Origin: Bacteroidales bacterium
Lineage (GTDB): Bacteria; Bacteroidota; Bacteroidia; Bacteroidales; UBA932
Direction: 5' to 3'
NCBI GenBank assembly: GCA_017651465.1
Contig: JAGCCX010000005.1
Coordinates: forward strand, 62,001-126,000
Length of the DNA stretch: 64,000 bases
Made by a program: the position numbers and the translations under genes. Shown piece after piece: positions 9,477 to 17,368 of the stretch. Numbering within the stretch: position 1 is the stretch's first letter; every line of letters begins with the position of its first letter. The notes below the pieces were generated by a model that made no database searches, was not told the DNA's origin, and saw nothing but the letters and a program-made list of their open reading frames with translations.

Positions 9477-10433
9477 ATGACTCGAATCCTCAAATTGGCC
9501 GTCATAGCTTTGGCGGCGTTTACGGTAAGCGGGTGCCTGGCCGGAAAGTTTATGTCCCGCTTTGCCCTCACTCCCGAACCCCACGGCCTCGCCGACATTG
9601 AGCGTACCCGCCATAAGGCCGACTCCCTGTCTCCCGGAAGCATTGCCTGGTACGATGCCCTCAAGGATCAGGACATCATCAAAGACACCACCATAGTAGG
9701 TTATCGCGACTTCAAGATCCACGCCTGCTATGTCCCCGCCAAAGATCCTGACAATTCACAGGGAACCGCCATCGTGATTCACGGCTACGGCGACAACCAC
9801 TTGGTATTCCTGTATCTGGTACGTATGTACTGCGACGAGTTGAACTACAACGTCCTGTTCCCCGATCTCCAGTATCACGGCTATTCCGAGGGCGACCACA
9901 TCCAGATGGGATGGTACGACCGCTTTGACGTGGAGAAGTGGATAGAGGTGGCGCACAATATTTTCAACGACGATTTTATGGTGCTGCACGGCGTATCGAT
10001 GGGAGGTGCTACCGTTATGATGACCAGCGGAGACGAACTGCCCGACTATGTGCGTGCATTCATTGAGGATTGCGGCTATTCTTCCGTCATCACCCAGTTC
10101 AACAACAACCGCAAGCAGAGCTTCAAGTTCATCCCGGCCGATGTGCTCCAGAGCGCAAGCCTTGTTACCAAGAAAAAGTATGGCTGGGGCTTCTGGGAGG
10201 CATCTTCGGTTAATCAGCTCGCCAAGTGCGAGAAGCCTATGCTGTTCATCCACGGCGACGCCGACGACTTCGTGCCCACGGACAACGTGTACGAGAACTA
10301 CGATGCCAAGGTGAACGGTTACAAAGAGCTCTGGGTCGTTCCCGGAGCAGTGCACGCCAATTCTTACGCCAAGGCCCCGCAGGAATATACGCAGCGCGTC
10401 CGCGACTTCCTGGCCAAGGCCAAGACCTTGTAG
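9477..10433 (+). CDS. Alpha/beta-hydrolase lipoprotein
   Basis: A 318-residue predicted lipoprotein (TVSGC, Cys20) with a full alpha/beta-hydrolase domain. The oxyanion segment is IHGYGD, the nucleophile is S174 in GVSMGG, the acid is D263 in HGDADDFVP, and the histidine is H293 in PGAVHANS. It resembles the BEM46/alpha-beta hydrolase family found in Firmicutes and Bacteroidota. It probably cleaves an ester or lipid in the envelope. It is the last gene of the forward operon that starts at 6207, and a bidirectional terminator follows. The neighbouring acyl ligase and acyltransferase suggest a lipid or acyl ester substrate, but this is inference. Confidence 0.85.
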   Translation: MTRILKLAVIALAAFTVSGCLAGKFMSRFALTPEPHGLADIERTRHKADSLSPGSIAWYDALKDQDIIKDTTIVGYRDFKIHACYVPAKDPDNSQGTAIVIHGYGDNHLVFLYLVRMYCDELNYNVLFPDLQYHGYSEGDHIQMGWYDRFDVEKWIEVAHNIFNDDFMVLHGVSMGGATVMMTSGDELPDYVRAFIEDCGYSSVITQFNNNRKQSFKFIPADVLQSASLVTKKKYGWGFWEASSVNQLAKCEKPMLFIHGDADDFVPTDNVYENYDAKVNGYKELWVVPGAVHANSYAKAPQEYTQRVRDFLAKAKTL

Positions 10434-10446
10434 TATAAGCTGATAC

Positions 10447-10482
10447 AAAAAGAGTCACGACCCTGCGGCCGTGACTCTTTTT
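10447..10482. terminator. Bidirectional intrinsic terminator
   Basis: A 13-bp perfect stem (10447-10459 with 10470-10482) encloses a 10-nt loop. The arms begin with AAAAA and end with TTTTT, so it can work in both directions. It sits between the convergent hydrolase and outer-membrane barrel genes. Confidence 0.9.
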
Positions 10483-10499
10483 ATGTTCTGGCTATCGGT

Positions 10500-11873
10500 T
10501 TAGAACTGATAGTTGATACCGATACCGATCCACAGACCGGCGTCAAGACCGGGAGTGAAGCACTTGGCAAGCTCTGCGGAGATAATGAAGTTCTGGTTCA
10601 TCGCGAGCTTAAGGCCTATACCGGCGCTGTAAATGATATCTTTGATCCTGGACGGGTCGTAAACTATATCCGAGCCGTTGTATCCGGTGATGCCATTGAG
10701 CCTGGCGTCGTGAGCGACGGATGTAAGAATATCGTCACGATAGGCTTTGGTTATTATTCCGGCGTCGAAGAACGGGTTGACTGCAACGTAGAAGTACTGG
10801 TTCAAGAGCTTGAAGTTAACAAGCTTTACACGCAGTTCCGTATTTGCCCAGGCCATACCTTCTGCCAGGATCCTGTTCTCGCGCAGACCGCGGATGGTGT
10901 TGGAAGAACCGAAGCCCTCGGAGATCATATTGCGCTGGACGAGCAGAGGATTGTTCTGAATCATATAGAAGGGGGTCTCTCCGGCAATGGTCTGCTGCCA
11001 GGCAAGGCGGTATGCAAACACAGGGTCGCCTGCGGGAATGTGGATGGGGATGTCGATGTAGTGACGGAAATATACACAGGCTTTCAGGTAGCGGTGGTCG
11101 AGTACGTTTCCGTTGAGGTAAGCCTCGGCCCAGATTCCTCTGTTGGGAGCCGCTTCGATGTCGCGTGTGTCGAAAACCAGACCTGCATTAAGCTCGAGGG
11201 CCATACCGCCGTTAGCTTCGTCGGCCTTGATGGCTCCGAGGCTCTTGTAATAGTTGTACAGGGTAATGTCGCTGTCGTATTTGACCTCGCTGTTGTCCCT
11301 CATATCGCCAAGGTTCCACTTCCAGAAGTTGAGGCCGGCAGCCCAGTTGAGATTGCTGGTTATACGTCCCTGGACATTTGCCAGTCCCCTGAGCATCTGA
11401 CGGCTCATACCGAAGTAATTGATGTTGGGAGTCAGGGCTCTGTTACCCCAGAGCGCATAGTCTACGGAGGTGAAACTCTGTGGAGTGCCGGAGTCGAATG
11501 AGGCAGGTCCGTTGAATCCCCAGAAACTGTACAGAGGGTCGTTCATATACGTTATGGATGCGTTGATACGCATACCGGGGATGAGGTATTTGGAGTCGTA
11601 TGCCAGGTACAGACGCATACGGTGGCTCTTTATGAAATAGGAAGCCTCCCAGCTTATCTTGTGGAGAGGATCGGGATAGGTGCTTCCGTCTCCGTAGTAG
11701 TAAACGTCTCCGAAGGCGCCTGCCTGGAAGCCGTTATCGGCAGAGAACGTGGCGGTAGGGAGGACGCCGAAGCTCCATCCGGTCTTCATTTCCTTTTCTT
11801 TCTCTTGTGCAGAGAGGGAGAGGGTAGCGCAGCTTGCAAGAAATGCAATTGCTGTGATGATAAGTTTTTTCAT
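10500..11873 (-). CDS. Omp85/surface antigen D15-like outer-membrane beta-barrel without POTRA domains
   Basis: A 457-residue protein with a signal peptide (cleavage near SLSAQ) and a beta-strand-rich body ending in NYQF, a barrel C-terminus with terminal Phe. Two segments match the BamA/TamA barrel: GLVFDTRDIEAAPNRGIW and SNTIRGLRENRILAEG, the second corresponding to the conserved VRGY/F loop motif. There are no POTRA repeats between the signal peptide and the barrel. Short D15-like barrels of this kind are known in Bacteroidota, sometimes fused to hydrolase or patatin domains, and are linked to lipid or protein export. It is read from its own strong promoter next to the LytTR gene and opposes the lipid genes around it. 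Confidence 0.78.
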   Translation of the reverse strand: MKKLIITAIAFLASCATLSLSAQEKEKEMKTGWSFGVLPTATFSADNGFQAGAFGDVYYYGDGSTYPDPLHKISWEASYFIKSHRMRLYLAYDSKYLIPGMRINASITYMNDPLYSFWGFNGPASFDSGTPQSFTSVDYALWGNRALTPNINYFGMSRQMLRGLANVQGRITSNLNWAAGLNFWKWNLGDMRDNSEVKYDSDITLYNYYKSLGAIKADEANGGMALELNAGLVFDTRDIEAAPNRGIWAEAYLNGNVLDHRYLKACVYFRHYIDIPIHIPAGDPVFAYRLAWQQTIAGETPFYMIQNNPLLVQRNMISEGFGSSNTIRGLRENRILAEGMAWANTELRVKLVNFKLLNQYFYVAVNPFFDAGIITKAYRDDILTSVAHDARLNGITGYNGSDIVYDPSRIKDIIYSAGIGLKLAMNQNFIISAELAKCFTPGLDAGLWIGIGINYQF

Positions 11874-11906
11874 TCTAAACTATAATGTTTTAGCGTTAAA
11901 AGTTCA

Positions 11907-11937
11907 CAAATCTACGAAATAATAAGTAATTATCAAA
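11907..11937 (-). promoter_or_regulatory. Exact-consensus promoter of the Omp85-like gene
   Basis: On the minus strand TTTG (11934-11937) is followed by 19 nt and then TAGATTTG (11907-11914), a perfect Bacteroidota promoter. The predicted leader is about 28 nt to the ATG at 11873. It starts immediately past the LytTR stop codon, so the barrel gene can be read alone. Confidence 0.85.
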
Positions 11938-12753
11938 CTAAAGCATTGCGGCGATGCTGTCGTAGTACTTCTTGGAGATGGGAATTCCTTCCTCGCCCGT
12001 GCCCAGATCGGCAAAGTTGAGCCCGCCTACTCCCTTACGTATACTCTTGACGTGCAGCGGGTTGACAATATAGCAGCGGTGAGCGCGGGCAAACCCGGCC
12101 TGCTCGCACAGCGGCTCGATGTTCTTCATCGACGTGCGTATCTGGAAACGCTTCTCGATGGCGTTCTCCAGGTAGTGCACGATTATGTAATTCTCGTTGG
12201 ACTCGATGTAAAGCACCGAAGATGCTTCGGTTATGAATTTGAGCTGGTGCCGGTTGTCGTAGAACTTGAGCCGTGCGTCGGCTTTGGAATCACGGGCGGC
12301 CGTCTTTTCCTTTGCGTACAGGAAAAGCGTCAGGATCAGGTAGGGGAAAATGGATATGGATCCTATCGATACGATGCTGCGGCCCAGCCAGCCGAACCAA
12401 CCTCCTTCGCCCCTTGCCATCAGTACAAGGTAGAGCGAGACAAAGGCCCCGCAAAACACAATCTCGCCCATACACCATAAGCAATACTTGTACACATCTA
12501 TGGCAAGCGCCTTGCGCAGCAGCCAGAGCAGTACCCGGCAGAGCGACATAGCGGCGAGCAGGATGGTGAAGGTGATGATGATGTTGAAAGAATATACATT
12601 GCCCATCCCGGAGAGTCCTTCTCCGGCCCGCATCAGCTCGCAGAGTCCCTTGGGCTCGTAGAGCAGGACGCTTATCAAAAAGAACACGGGAATGGCGAGC
12701 GCGAACACATAAATCGGGAAAAACCGCACGAGAGATTTGGGATAATAACTCAT
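11938..12753 (-). CDS. Membrane-bound LytTR-family transcription regulator
   Basis: A 271-residue protein with four predicted membrane spans in the first 150 residues, a short linker (about 150-165), and a LytTR DNA-binding domain at about 167-271. SVLYIESNENYIIVHY, FQIRTSMKNIEP and FARAHRCYIVNP are hallmarks of LytTR domains. There is no receiver domain, so the membrane part probably senses a signal directly or binds a partner. The gene is divergent from the condensation-type acyltransferase gene. The 177-bp region between them carries several GTCACA repeats that overlap its own promoter, which implies autoregulation and control of the divergent lipid operon. Confidence 0.88.
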   Translation of the reverse strand: MSYYPKSLVRFFPIYVFALAIPVFFLISVLLYEPKGLCELMRAGEGLSGMGNVYSFNIIITFTILLAAMSLCRVLLWLLRKALAIDVYKYCLWCMGEIVFCGAFVSLYLVLMARGEGGWFGWLGRSIVSIGSISIFPYLILTLFLYAKEKTAARDSKADARLKFYDNRHQLKFITEASSVLYIESNENYIIVHYLENAIEKRFQIRTSMKNIEPLCEQAGFARAHRCYIVNPLHVKSIRKGVGGLNFADLGTGEEGIPISKKYYDSIAAML

Positions 12754-12756
12754 TTC

Positions 12757-12847
12757 GTCACAATTTTAGCTGTGACAAAGATAATACAATTCTTTTTTCG
12801 TCACAATTTTTGGGGTGTTTTGTCACAATTAACTAGGTTTTATCACA
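12757..12847. promoter_or_regulatory. GTCACA repeat array, probable LytTR operator
   Basis: Copies of (T)CGTCACAATT or close variants begin at 12757, 12800 and 12822. An inverted TGTGAC lies at 12771-12776 and a weaker ATCACA at 12842-12847. The copies at 12800 and 12822 are 22 bp apart, two helical turns, like the paired direct repeats bound by LytTR dimers. The first copy and the inverted one form GTCACA-N8-TGTGAC. Confidence 0.65.
12776..12806 (-). promoter_or_regulatory. Promoter of the LytTR gene, embedded in the repeats
   Basis: TATCTTTG (12776-12783, minus strand) fits the -7 box, and TTG (12804-12806) lies 20 nt upstream. The -33 element falls inside one GTCACAA repeat and the -7 box touches the inverted copy. 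Binding there should affect transcription of the regulator itself. Confidence 0.7.
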
Positions 12848-12895
12848 AAAACAAGTCTCTGGTGGCACTTTCTTCCCCCTCTCGCGAGGCGTGAG

Positions 12896-12903
12896 TACTT
12901 TTG
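12896..12903 (+). promoter_or_regulatory. -7 box for the condensation-type acyltransferase operon
   Basis: TACTTTTG fits TAnnTTTG and is 27 nt from the ATG at 12931. No good -33 element is seen. The GTCACA/ATCACA repeats end about 50 nt upstream, a placement that suits an activator. Confidence 0.6.
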
Positions 12904-12930
12904 CATTGCCAAACAGAAATACAAGTAAGT

Positions 12931-14283
12931 ATGACACTGCCCGAATGCACACGGCTCGAGAATTCGGCCATCATATATCCCTCCTGCAAGACTCATAAAT
13001 ATGCGGTCGTTTACCGTATGTCGGTCACTCTCGACTCCAAGGTTGACCGGGAGATACTCTCCGCGGCCCTCAAAAACACGATGCCCCGCTTCCCCAGCTT
13101 TCGCTACAGCGTGAAAAACGGACTTTTCTGGTGGTTCCTCCAAAAGCTCGAGAACGACCCCCAGGTAAGCTCCTATTCATCGCTCAAGCCTTTCAGCATC
13201 AAGAAGAACGGCGGCTATATGTTCAAGCTGTCCTGCTGCGGAGAGCGTATCGACCTGGATGTCTTTCACGCCCTCACCGACGGCACCGGCGCTATGACCT
13301 TCCTTCTGAGCGTCACGGCCGAGTACCTCAGGCTCTCCGAGGGAATCAGTATTGAATATGGCAAATGGGTTTTCAATCCTTCCGAGGCGCCCTGCGAGGA
13401 GGAGATGGAAGATGGCTTTGACCGTTTCTCCGGTACCAAAGGATCGCTTGACAGCGAGAAGAAGGCATACCACATCAAGGGCACCGAAGAAGGTCCCGAC
13501 GTGCTGAATTCCCTCGGGGTTTCGGTAAGCGTAAGCGATCTTTCCGAGAAGGCCCGCGAGATGGACTGCACCATCACCGAACTCATATCCGCCCTGATGC
13601 TTTTCTCCCTGCAAGAGGTACGTCGCAACGATCCTTCAAAGCGCAAAAGCTCCCACCTGAGGATGGAAGTTCCTGTAAACCTCCGTCCCATCTTCCGCAG
13701 CAAGACCCTGCGCAACTATTCTTCTTACGTTTATCTTGGACTCGACGTCACCAACGGCGACTACAACCTCGAAGAAGCCGTCAAGGGAGTCAAGTACCAG
13801 AAACGCCTTTACACCCAGCCCTCGCAGCTGACCCGCCGGATTGCTGCCAATGTAGCCCTCGAAGACAATCTGGCCATACGCTGCGTCCCTTTGTTCCTCA
13901 AAAAGCCCATCATCAACATCATCAACCATCTCAAAGGTGACAAGTATGCAACTTACACCTTCTCCAATATGGGCAATATCGAGCTCCCCGAATCTATGAG
14001 GGAGAAAGTGAGGGACATTCATTTCATCCTCGGCCGCACGCGCCGCCGCTCCGGCTCCTGCGCCTGCGTCAGCTACGGCGGTACACTTAACCTCGACTTT
14101 TCACGCAAAATAGCCGAGGATGATTTTGAAAGGGTATTCGTCAGGAACCTGCGTTCCCTGGGTATATGGGCGAGCATCCAGGTCCCTTCCTCGCCCCTGC
14201 GCCCAGAAATGGGAACGGAATCCTGCTCGCGGCCTGTTTTCCGCAGTTCCAGCCTGATTCCCAAATTCCTTCTTTCCATTTAA
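12931..14283 (+). CDS. Condensation-fold acyltransferase (alcohol acetyltransferase / PapA-like)
   Basis: A 450-residue cytoplasmic protein of the condensation-domain (CAT-like) superfamily. The HxxxDG motif is HALTDG with H113 and D117. The second half has PVNLRPIF and YTFSNMGNIELP, typical of stand-alone condensation-type acyltransferases that make esters from acyl-CoA. The ATG at 12931 is chosen because an upstream TTG at 12901 lies within the -7 box. It should move an acyl group from CoA or a carrier to an alcohol. It opens an operon with a PlsC-like acyltransferase and an acyl ligase, and faces a LytTR regulator. The acceptor is unknown. Confidence 0.82.
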   Translation: MTLPECTRLENSAIIYPSCKTHKYAVVYRMSVTLDSKVDREILSAALKNTMPRFPSFRYSVKNGLFWWFLQKLENDPQVSSYSSLKPFSIKKNGGYMFKLSCCGERIDLDVFHALTDGTGAMTFLLSVTAEYLRLSEGISIEYGKWVFNPSEAPCEEEMEDGFDRFSGTKGSLDSEKKAYHIKGTEEGPDVLNSLGVSVSVSDLSEKAREMDCTITELISALMLFSLQEVRRNDPSKRKSSHLRMEVPVNLRPIFRSKTLRNYSSYVYLGLDVTNGDYNLEEAVKGVKYQKRLYTQPSQLTRRIAANVALEDNLAIRCVPLFLKKPIINIINHLKGDKYATYTFSNMGNIELPESMREKVRDIHFILGRTRRRSGSCACVSYGGTLNLDFSRKIAEDDFERVFVRNLRSLGIWASIQVPSSPLRPEMGTESCSRPVFRSSSLIPKFLLSI

Positions 14284-14288
14284 ATTGT

Positions 14289-14296
14289 TATATTTG
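14289..14296 (+). promoter_or_regulatory. -7 box for the PlsC-like gene
   Basis: TATATTTG lies just past the stop codon of the condensation-type gene, 24 nt before the ATG at 14321. It suggests an internal promoter. It also argues against the upstream ATG at 14285, which would precede the transcript start. Confidence 0.55.
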
Positions 14297-14320
14297 CAAG
14301 TTATTTATAACTTAGCAACA

Positions 14321-14881
14321 ATGACCGGTTGGGAAAAATTCTGCGACTTTGTACTTTGCAAAGTTATGGGCTGGACTATAGTGGAAGGCCCCGTTCCTGA
14401 AGATAAATGCATACTTCTGGGTGTCCCTCACACTAGTATCTGGGATTTCCTGGTATCATACCTCTACTATCGCTCCCGCGGCGAGAAGGCCAGGTGTATG
14501 GTCAAGAAAGAGTTTTTCTTCCCCCCGCTAGGCTGGATCCTTAAGGCTATGGGAGGAATTCCGGTCGACCGCAGCAGTCCCACCAATATGCTCCGCAGCG
14601 TTATCGAGCAGATGGAGGCCCCCGGGCGTTTCCATCTGGCCATTGCCCCCGAGGGTACTCGCAAACCCGTCAAGAACTGGAAAACCGGTTTCCATTACAT
14701 TGCACGTACTGCCAATGTTCCGGTGTATATGGGCTACTTCGACTGGGGTACCAAGCGTATCGGACGAGGGCAGAGGGTAGAGCTTACCGACGACCCCCGC
14801 GCCGATATGAAACGCATCCAGGAGCTGTATGAACAAATGCACCTGACGGGTAAACACCCGGACAAATACATAACTCACTGA
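14321..14881 (+). CDS. PlsC-like 1-acylglycerol-3-phosphate acyltransferase family protein
   Basis: A 186-residue acyltransferase of the PlsC superfamily. The HX4D motif is H37-TSIW-D42, and the second block is PEGTRK with E111. It is shorter than typical PlsC (about 240 residues) and lacks a clear N-terminal membrane anchor. Such short forms are common in Bacteroidota. It should transfer an acyl chain from acyl-CoA or acyl-ACP to a glycerol-phosphate-like or other alcohol acceptor. Its stop codon overlaps the start of the next acyl ligase by one base (TGATG), so the two are translationally coupled. The start at 14321 is chosen from the -7 box position. Confidence 0.82.
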   Translation: MTGWEKFCDFVLCKVMGWTIVEGPVPEDKCILLGVPHTSIWDFLVSYLYYRSRGEKARCMVKKEFFFPPLGWILKAMGGIPVDRSSPTNMLRSVIEQMEAPGRFHLAIAPEGTRKPVKNWKTGFHYIARTANVPVYMGYFDWGTKRIGRGQRVELTDDPRADMKRIQELYEQMHLTGKHPDKYITH

Positions 14882-16524
14882 TGAAACACGACTTCGATTC
14901 ACTGGCTGATGTATTCAACTACACAACAGTGAAATATGCTAAACGTACAGCCTTTCGTTCACTCGAGGGTGACTCCTCCTATACATATTCGTCATTCAGC
15001 GATATCTGCCGCCGCCAGTCCCGGCTGCTGTCCAATTTCGGCATCAACGCAGGCGACAAAGTAGCCATCTTGTCGCAGAATATGCCCAACTGGCCCGTGG
15101 CCTTCTTTGCGGTTACGGCGTCCGGCCGCATCGCGGTCCCTATGCTTACCGAGCTCACCCAGAATGAGATAACCAACATTCTGGTGCATTCCGAGAGCAA
15201 GGCGTTGTATGTATCGCGCCGGCTCTATTCCAAGGTGCCCGAGGATCTGCTTGCGGGTATGCACCTCGTGATTGCGACCGACGACCTGAGCATCCTCAGG
15301 GTCAACGGCACCGCTTACACCTGCGACGGACATCCGTCCATTCCCTCCGCCGACGACCTGGCCTGCATCATCTACACTTCCGGCACCACCGGCGCCGCCA
15401 AGGGCGTGATGCTCACTCACAAGAACTTCTGTGCCAATATCTACGCATCGTGGGTGGCCGCTCCGGCATATCGCAGAGACGTTTTCCTGTCCATACTGCC
15501 GCTCGCCCATACTTACGAGATGAGCATGGGAATGCTGTATCCCTTCTCCGTGGGCGCAATGGTGTGCTATCTCAACAAACCGCCCACCCCCTCGATTCTG
15601 CTTCCCGCATTCAAGCAGCTGAGGCCCACGATGATGCTGTCGGTGCCCCTGGTCATCGAAAAGATCTACAAGTCCAGCATCGTCCCCACCATCCAGAAGA
15701 GCCCCTTCCTGAGCTGGCTCGACAAGACCAGTCACGGCCTGCTGTGCCTGCTGGTGGGTATGCGCCTCAAGAAGACCTTCGGCGGAAGGATACATTTCTT
15801 CGGCATCGGAGGCGCCAAGCTCGATCCGGAGGTGGAGGCGTTCCTCGGCAAGGCCAAGTTCCCTTATGCCATCGGCTACGGCCTCACCGAGACCGCCCCT
15901 CTGATCTGCAATGCCAACCCCAAGGGTACGCACCTGGGCAGCACCGGCATTGCCGCCGCCGGCGTGCAGATCCGCCTCGACAACCCCAACCCTATCACCG
16001 GCGAGGGCGAGATTGTGGTCAAGGGCGACAATGTGATGATGGGCTACTACAAAGATTTCGAACGTACCCAGCAGGTGCTTTCGCCCGACGGATGGTTCCG
16101 CACCGGAGACCTTGCCAGCGTGGATAAAAAGAAGCGCTACTACATCAAGGGCCGCCTGGGCAGCGTGATCCTGGGACCTTCGGGTGAGAACATATACCCC
16201 GAGGAGATAGAGAACGTCATCAACAACATCAGCGGTATCAATGAGTCGCTTGTCGTAGAGCGGGACGGGCACCTGGTGGCCCTGGTACATTTCGACGACA
16301 ATGTGCTCGACTGGAACTACGAAAACCAAGACCGGTTCATCGCCGATCTGGAGCGCCGCAAGGCCGACATCCTGGAGTTTGTCAACTCGCACGTCAACCG
16401 CAGCAGCCGCATCAAGGAAGTGGAGGTCGAGAAGAAGCCGTTTGCCAAAACCGCTACGCTTAAAATCAAGCGTTTCCTCTACAAAGACAAGTCAAAACCC
16501 ACCGATGGAACTGATAGTAAATAA
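14881..16524 (+). CDS. AMP-dependent long-chain acyl-CoA synthetase
   Basis: A 547-residue ANL enzyme. The phosphate loop TSGTTGAAKG is at residues 166-175. GYGLTETAP, GWFRTGDLASVD, YIKGRLGSVI and a C-terminal KTATLKIKR segment complete the set expected in long-chain fatty acid:CoA ligases. It should activate fatty acids for the neighbouring PlsC-like or condensation-type acyltransferases. Compared with the ligase at 7105 it is a distant paralogue, closer to the FadD15-like branch. Its last 20 bases overlap the start of the DUF3737 gene in another frame, so it is part of a tight operon. Confidence 0.88.
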   Translation: MKHDFDSLADVFNYTTVKYAKRTAFRSLEGDSSYTYSSFSDICRRQSRLLSNFGINAGDKVAILSQNMPNWPVAFFAVTASGRIAVPMLTELTQNEITNILVHSESKALYVSRRLYSKVPEDLLAGMHLVIATDDLSILRVNGTAYTCDGHPSIPSADDLACIIYTSGTTGAAKGVMLTHKNFCANIYASWVAAPAYRRDVFLSILPLAHTYEMSMGMLYPFSVGAMVCYLNKPPTPSILLPAFKQLRPTMMLSVPLVIEKIYKSSIVPTIQKSPFLSWLDKTSHGLLCLLVGMRLKKTFGGRIHFFGIGGAKLDPEVEAFLGKAKFPYAIGYGLTETAPLICNANPKGTHLGSTGIAAAGVQIRLDNPNPITGEGEIVVKGDNVMMGYYKDFERTQQVLSPDGWFRTGDLASVDKKKRYYIKGRLGSVILGPSGENIYPEEIENVINNISGINESLVVERDGHLVALVHFDDNVLDWNYENQDRFIADLERRKADILEFVNSHVNRSSRIKEVEVEKKPFAKTATLKIKRFLYKDKSKPTDGTDSK

Positions 16525-17347
16525 AGAATTCGGCGGAGAACGTCCCCTCTACTGCCGTCGCGGGCTGCGTCTGGAAGGCGTGACCATCCACGCAGGTGAG
16601 TCCGCCCTCAAGGAGACAGCCGATATAGAGGCCGACGGGTGCCGCTTCGAAGGAAAGTATCCCTTCTGGTGCTGCGAGCGCTTTACGGTGCGCAACTGCC
16701 TGTTCACCGAGGGCGCACGGGCGGCTCTCTGGTACAGCAGGGGACTTCTTATGGAGGACACTTTGGTGGAAGCTCCCAAGATGTTCCGCGAGATGGAAGA
16801 CCTGACCCTGCGCCGCGTCCGCATCCCCAACGCCGCCGAAACCTTGTGGAGTTGCCGCGGCGTGACCCTCGAAGATGTGGAGGTCGAAAAGGGAGACTAC
16901 CTGTTTATGCACTCTTCCGACCTGCACGTCAATTCCCTCAAGCTTCTGGGCAACTATTCTTTCCAGTACACAAAGAATGTGGAGATTCGTAACTCCGTTC
17001 TTTATACCAAAGATGCTTTCTGGGAGACCGAGAACGTAACGGTGTTCGATTCGGTTATCATCGGCGAATACCTGGGCTGGTATTCCAAGGGGCTGAGGCT
17101 CGTGAATTGCCGCATCGGAGGCACCCAGCCGCTATGCTATGCCACCGACCTGGTTCTCGAGAACTGTGTCCTCGAATCCGATGCCGACCTGGCCTTCGAA
17201 TACTCCGATGTCCGGGCAGATATACGCGGCTCCGTAACGTCGGTTAAGAACCCCCGCAGCGGGGTCATCACGGCCGACTCGTACGGCTCCGTGATACTGG
17301 ACGAGAACATCAAGGCTCCCGCCGACTGCAAGATATTAACCCGATAA
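16505..17347 (+). CDS. DUF3737 family protein (predicted right-handed beta-helix)
   Basis: A 280-residue protein with repeated short strands such as LEGVTIHA, FTVRNCLFTE, LTLRRVRIPN, VTLEDVEVEK and LRLVNCRIGG, which predict a parallel beta-helix. Length and the N-terminal MELIVNKEFGGERPLYC match DUF3737. The start is set at the ATG at 16505; a longer frame upstream overlaps the ligase and is low-complexity in translation. No signal peptide is present, so the protein is cytoplasmic. Family function is not established. It overlaps the acyl ligase by 20 nt, so it is translated from the same mRNA. Confidence 0.85.
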   Translation: MELIVNKEFGGERPLYCRRGLRLEGVTIHAGESALKETADIEADGCRFEGKYPFWCCERFTVRNCLFTEGARAALWYSRGLLMEDTLVEAPKMFREMEDLTLRRVRIPNAAETLWSCRGVTLEDVEVEKGDYLFMHSSDLHVNSLKLLGNYSFQYTKNVEIRNSVLYTKDAFWETENVTVFDSVIIGEYLGWYSKGLRLVNCRIGGTQPLCYATDLVLENCVLESDADLAFEYSDVRADIRGSVTSVKNPRSGVITADSYGSVILDENIKAPADCKILTR

Positions 17348-17368
17348 GATTTATCTACCGACAAGCTT

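Noticed and set aside
12901..12930. TTG start for the condensation-type acyltransferase
   Set aside because: The TTG is part of the -7 box. The ATG at 12931 follows at a normal leader distance.
16301..16504. N-terminal extension of the DUF3737 protein
   Set aside because: It overlaps the acyl ligase gene and is a Ser/Arg-rich out-of-frame translation. The family starts at MELIVNKEFG.
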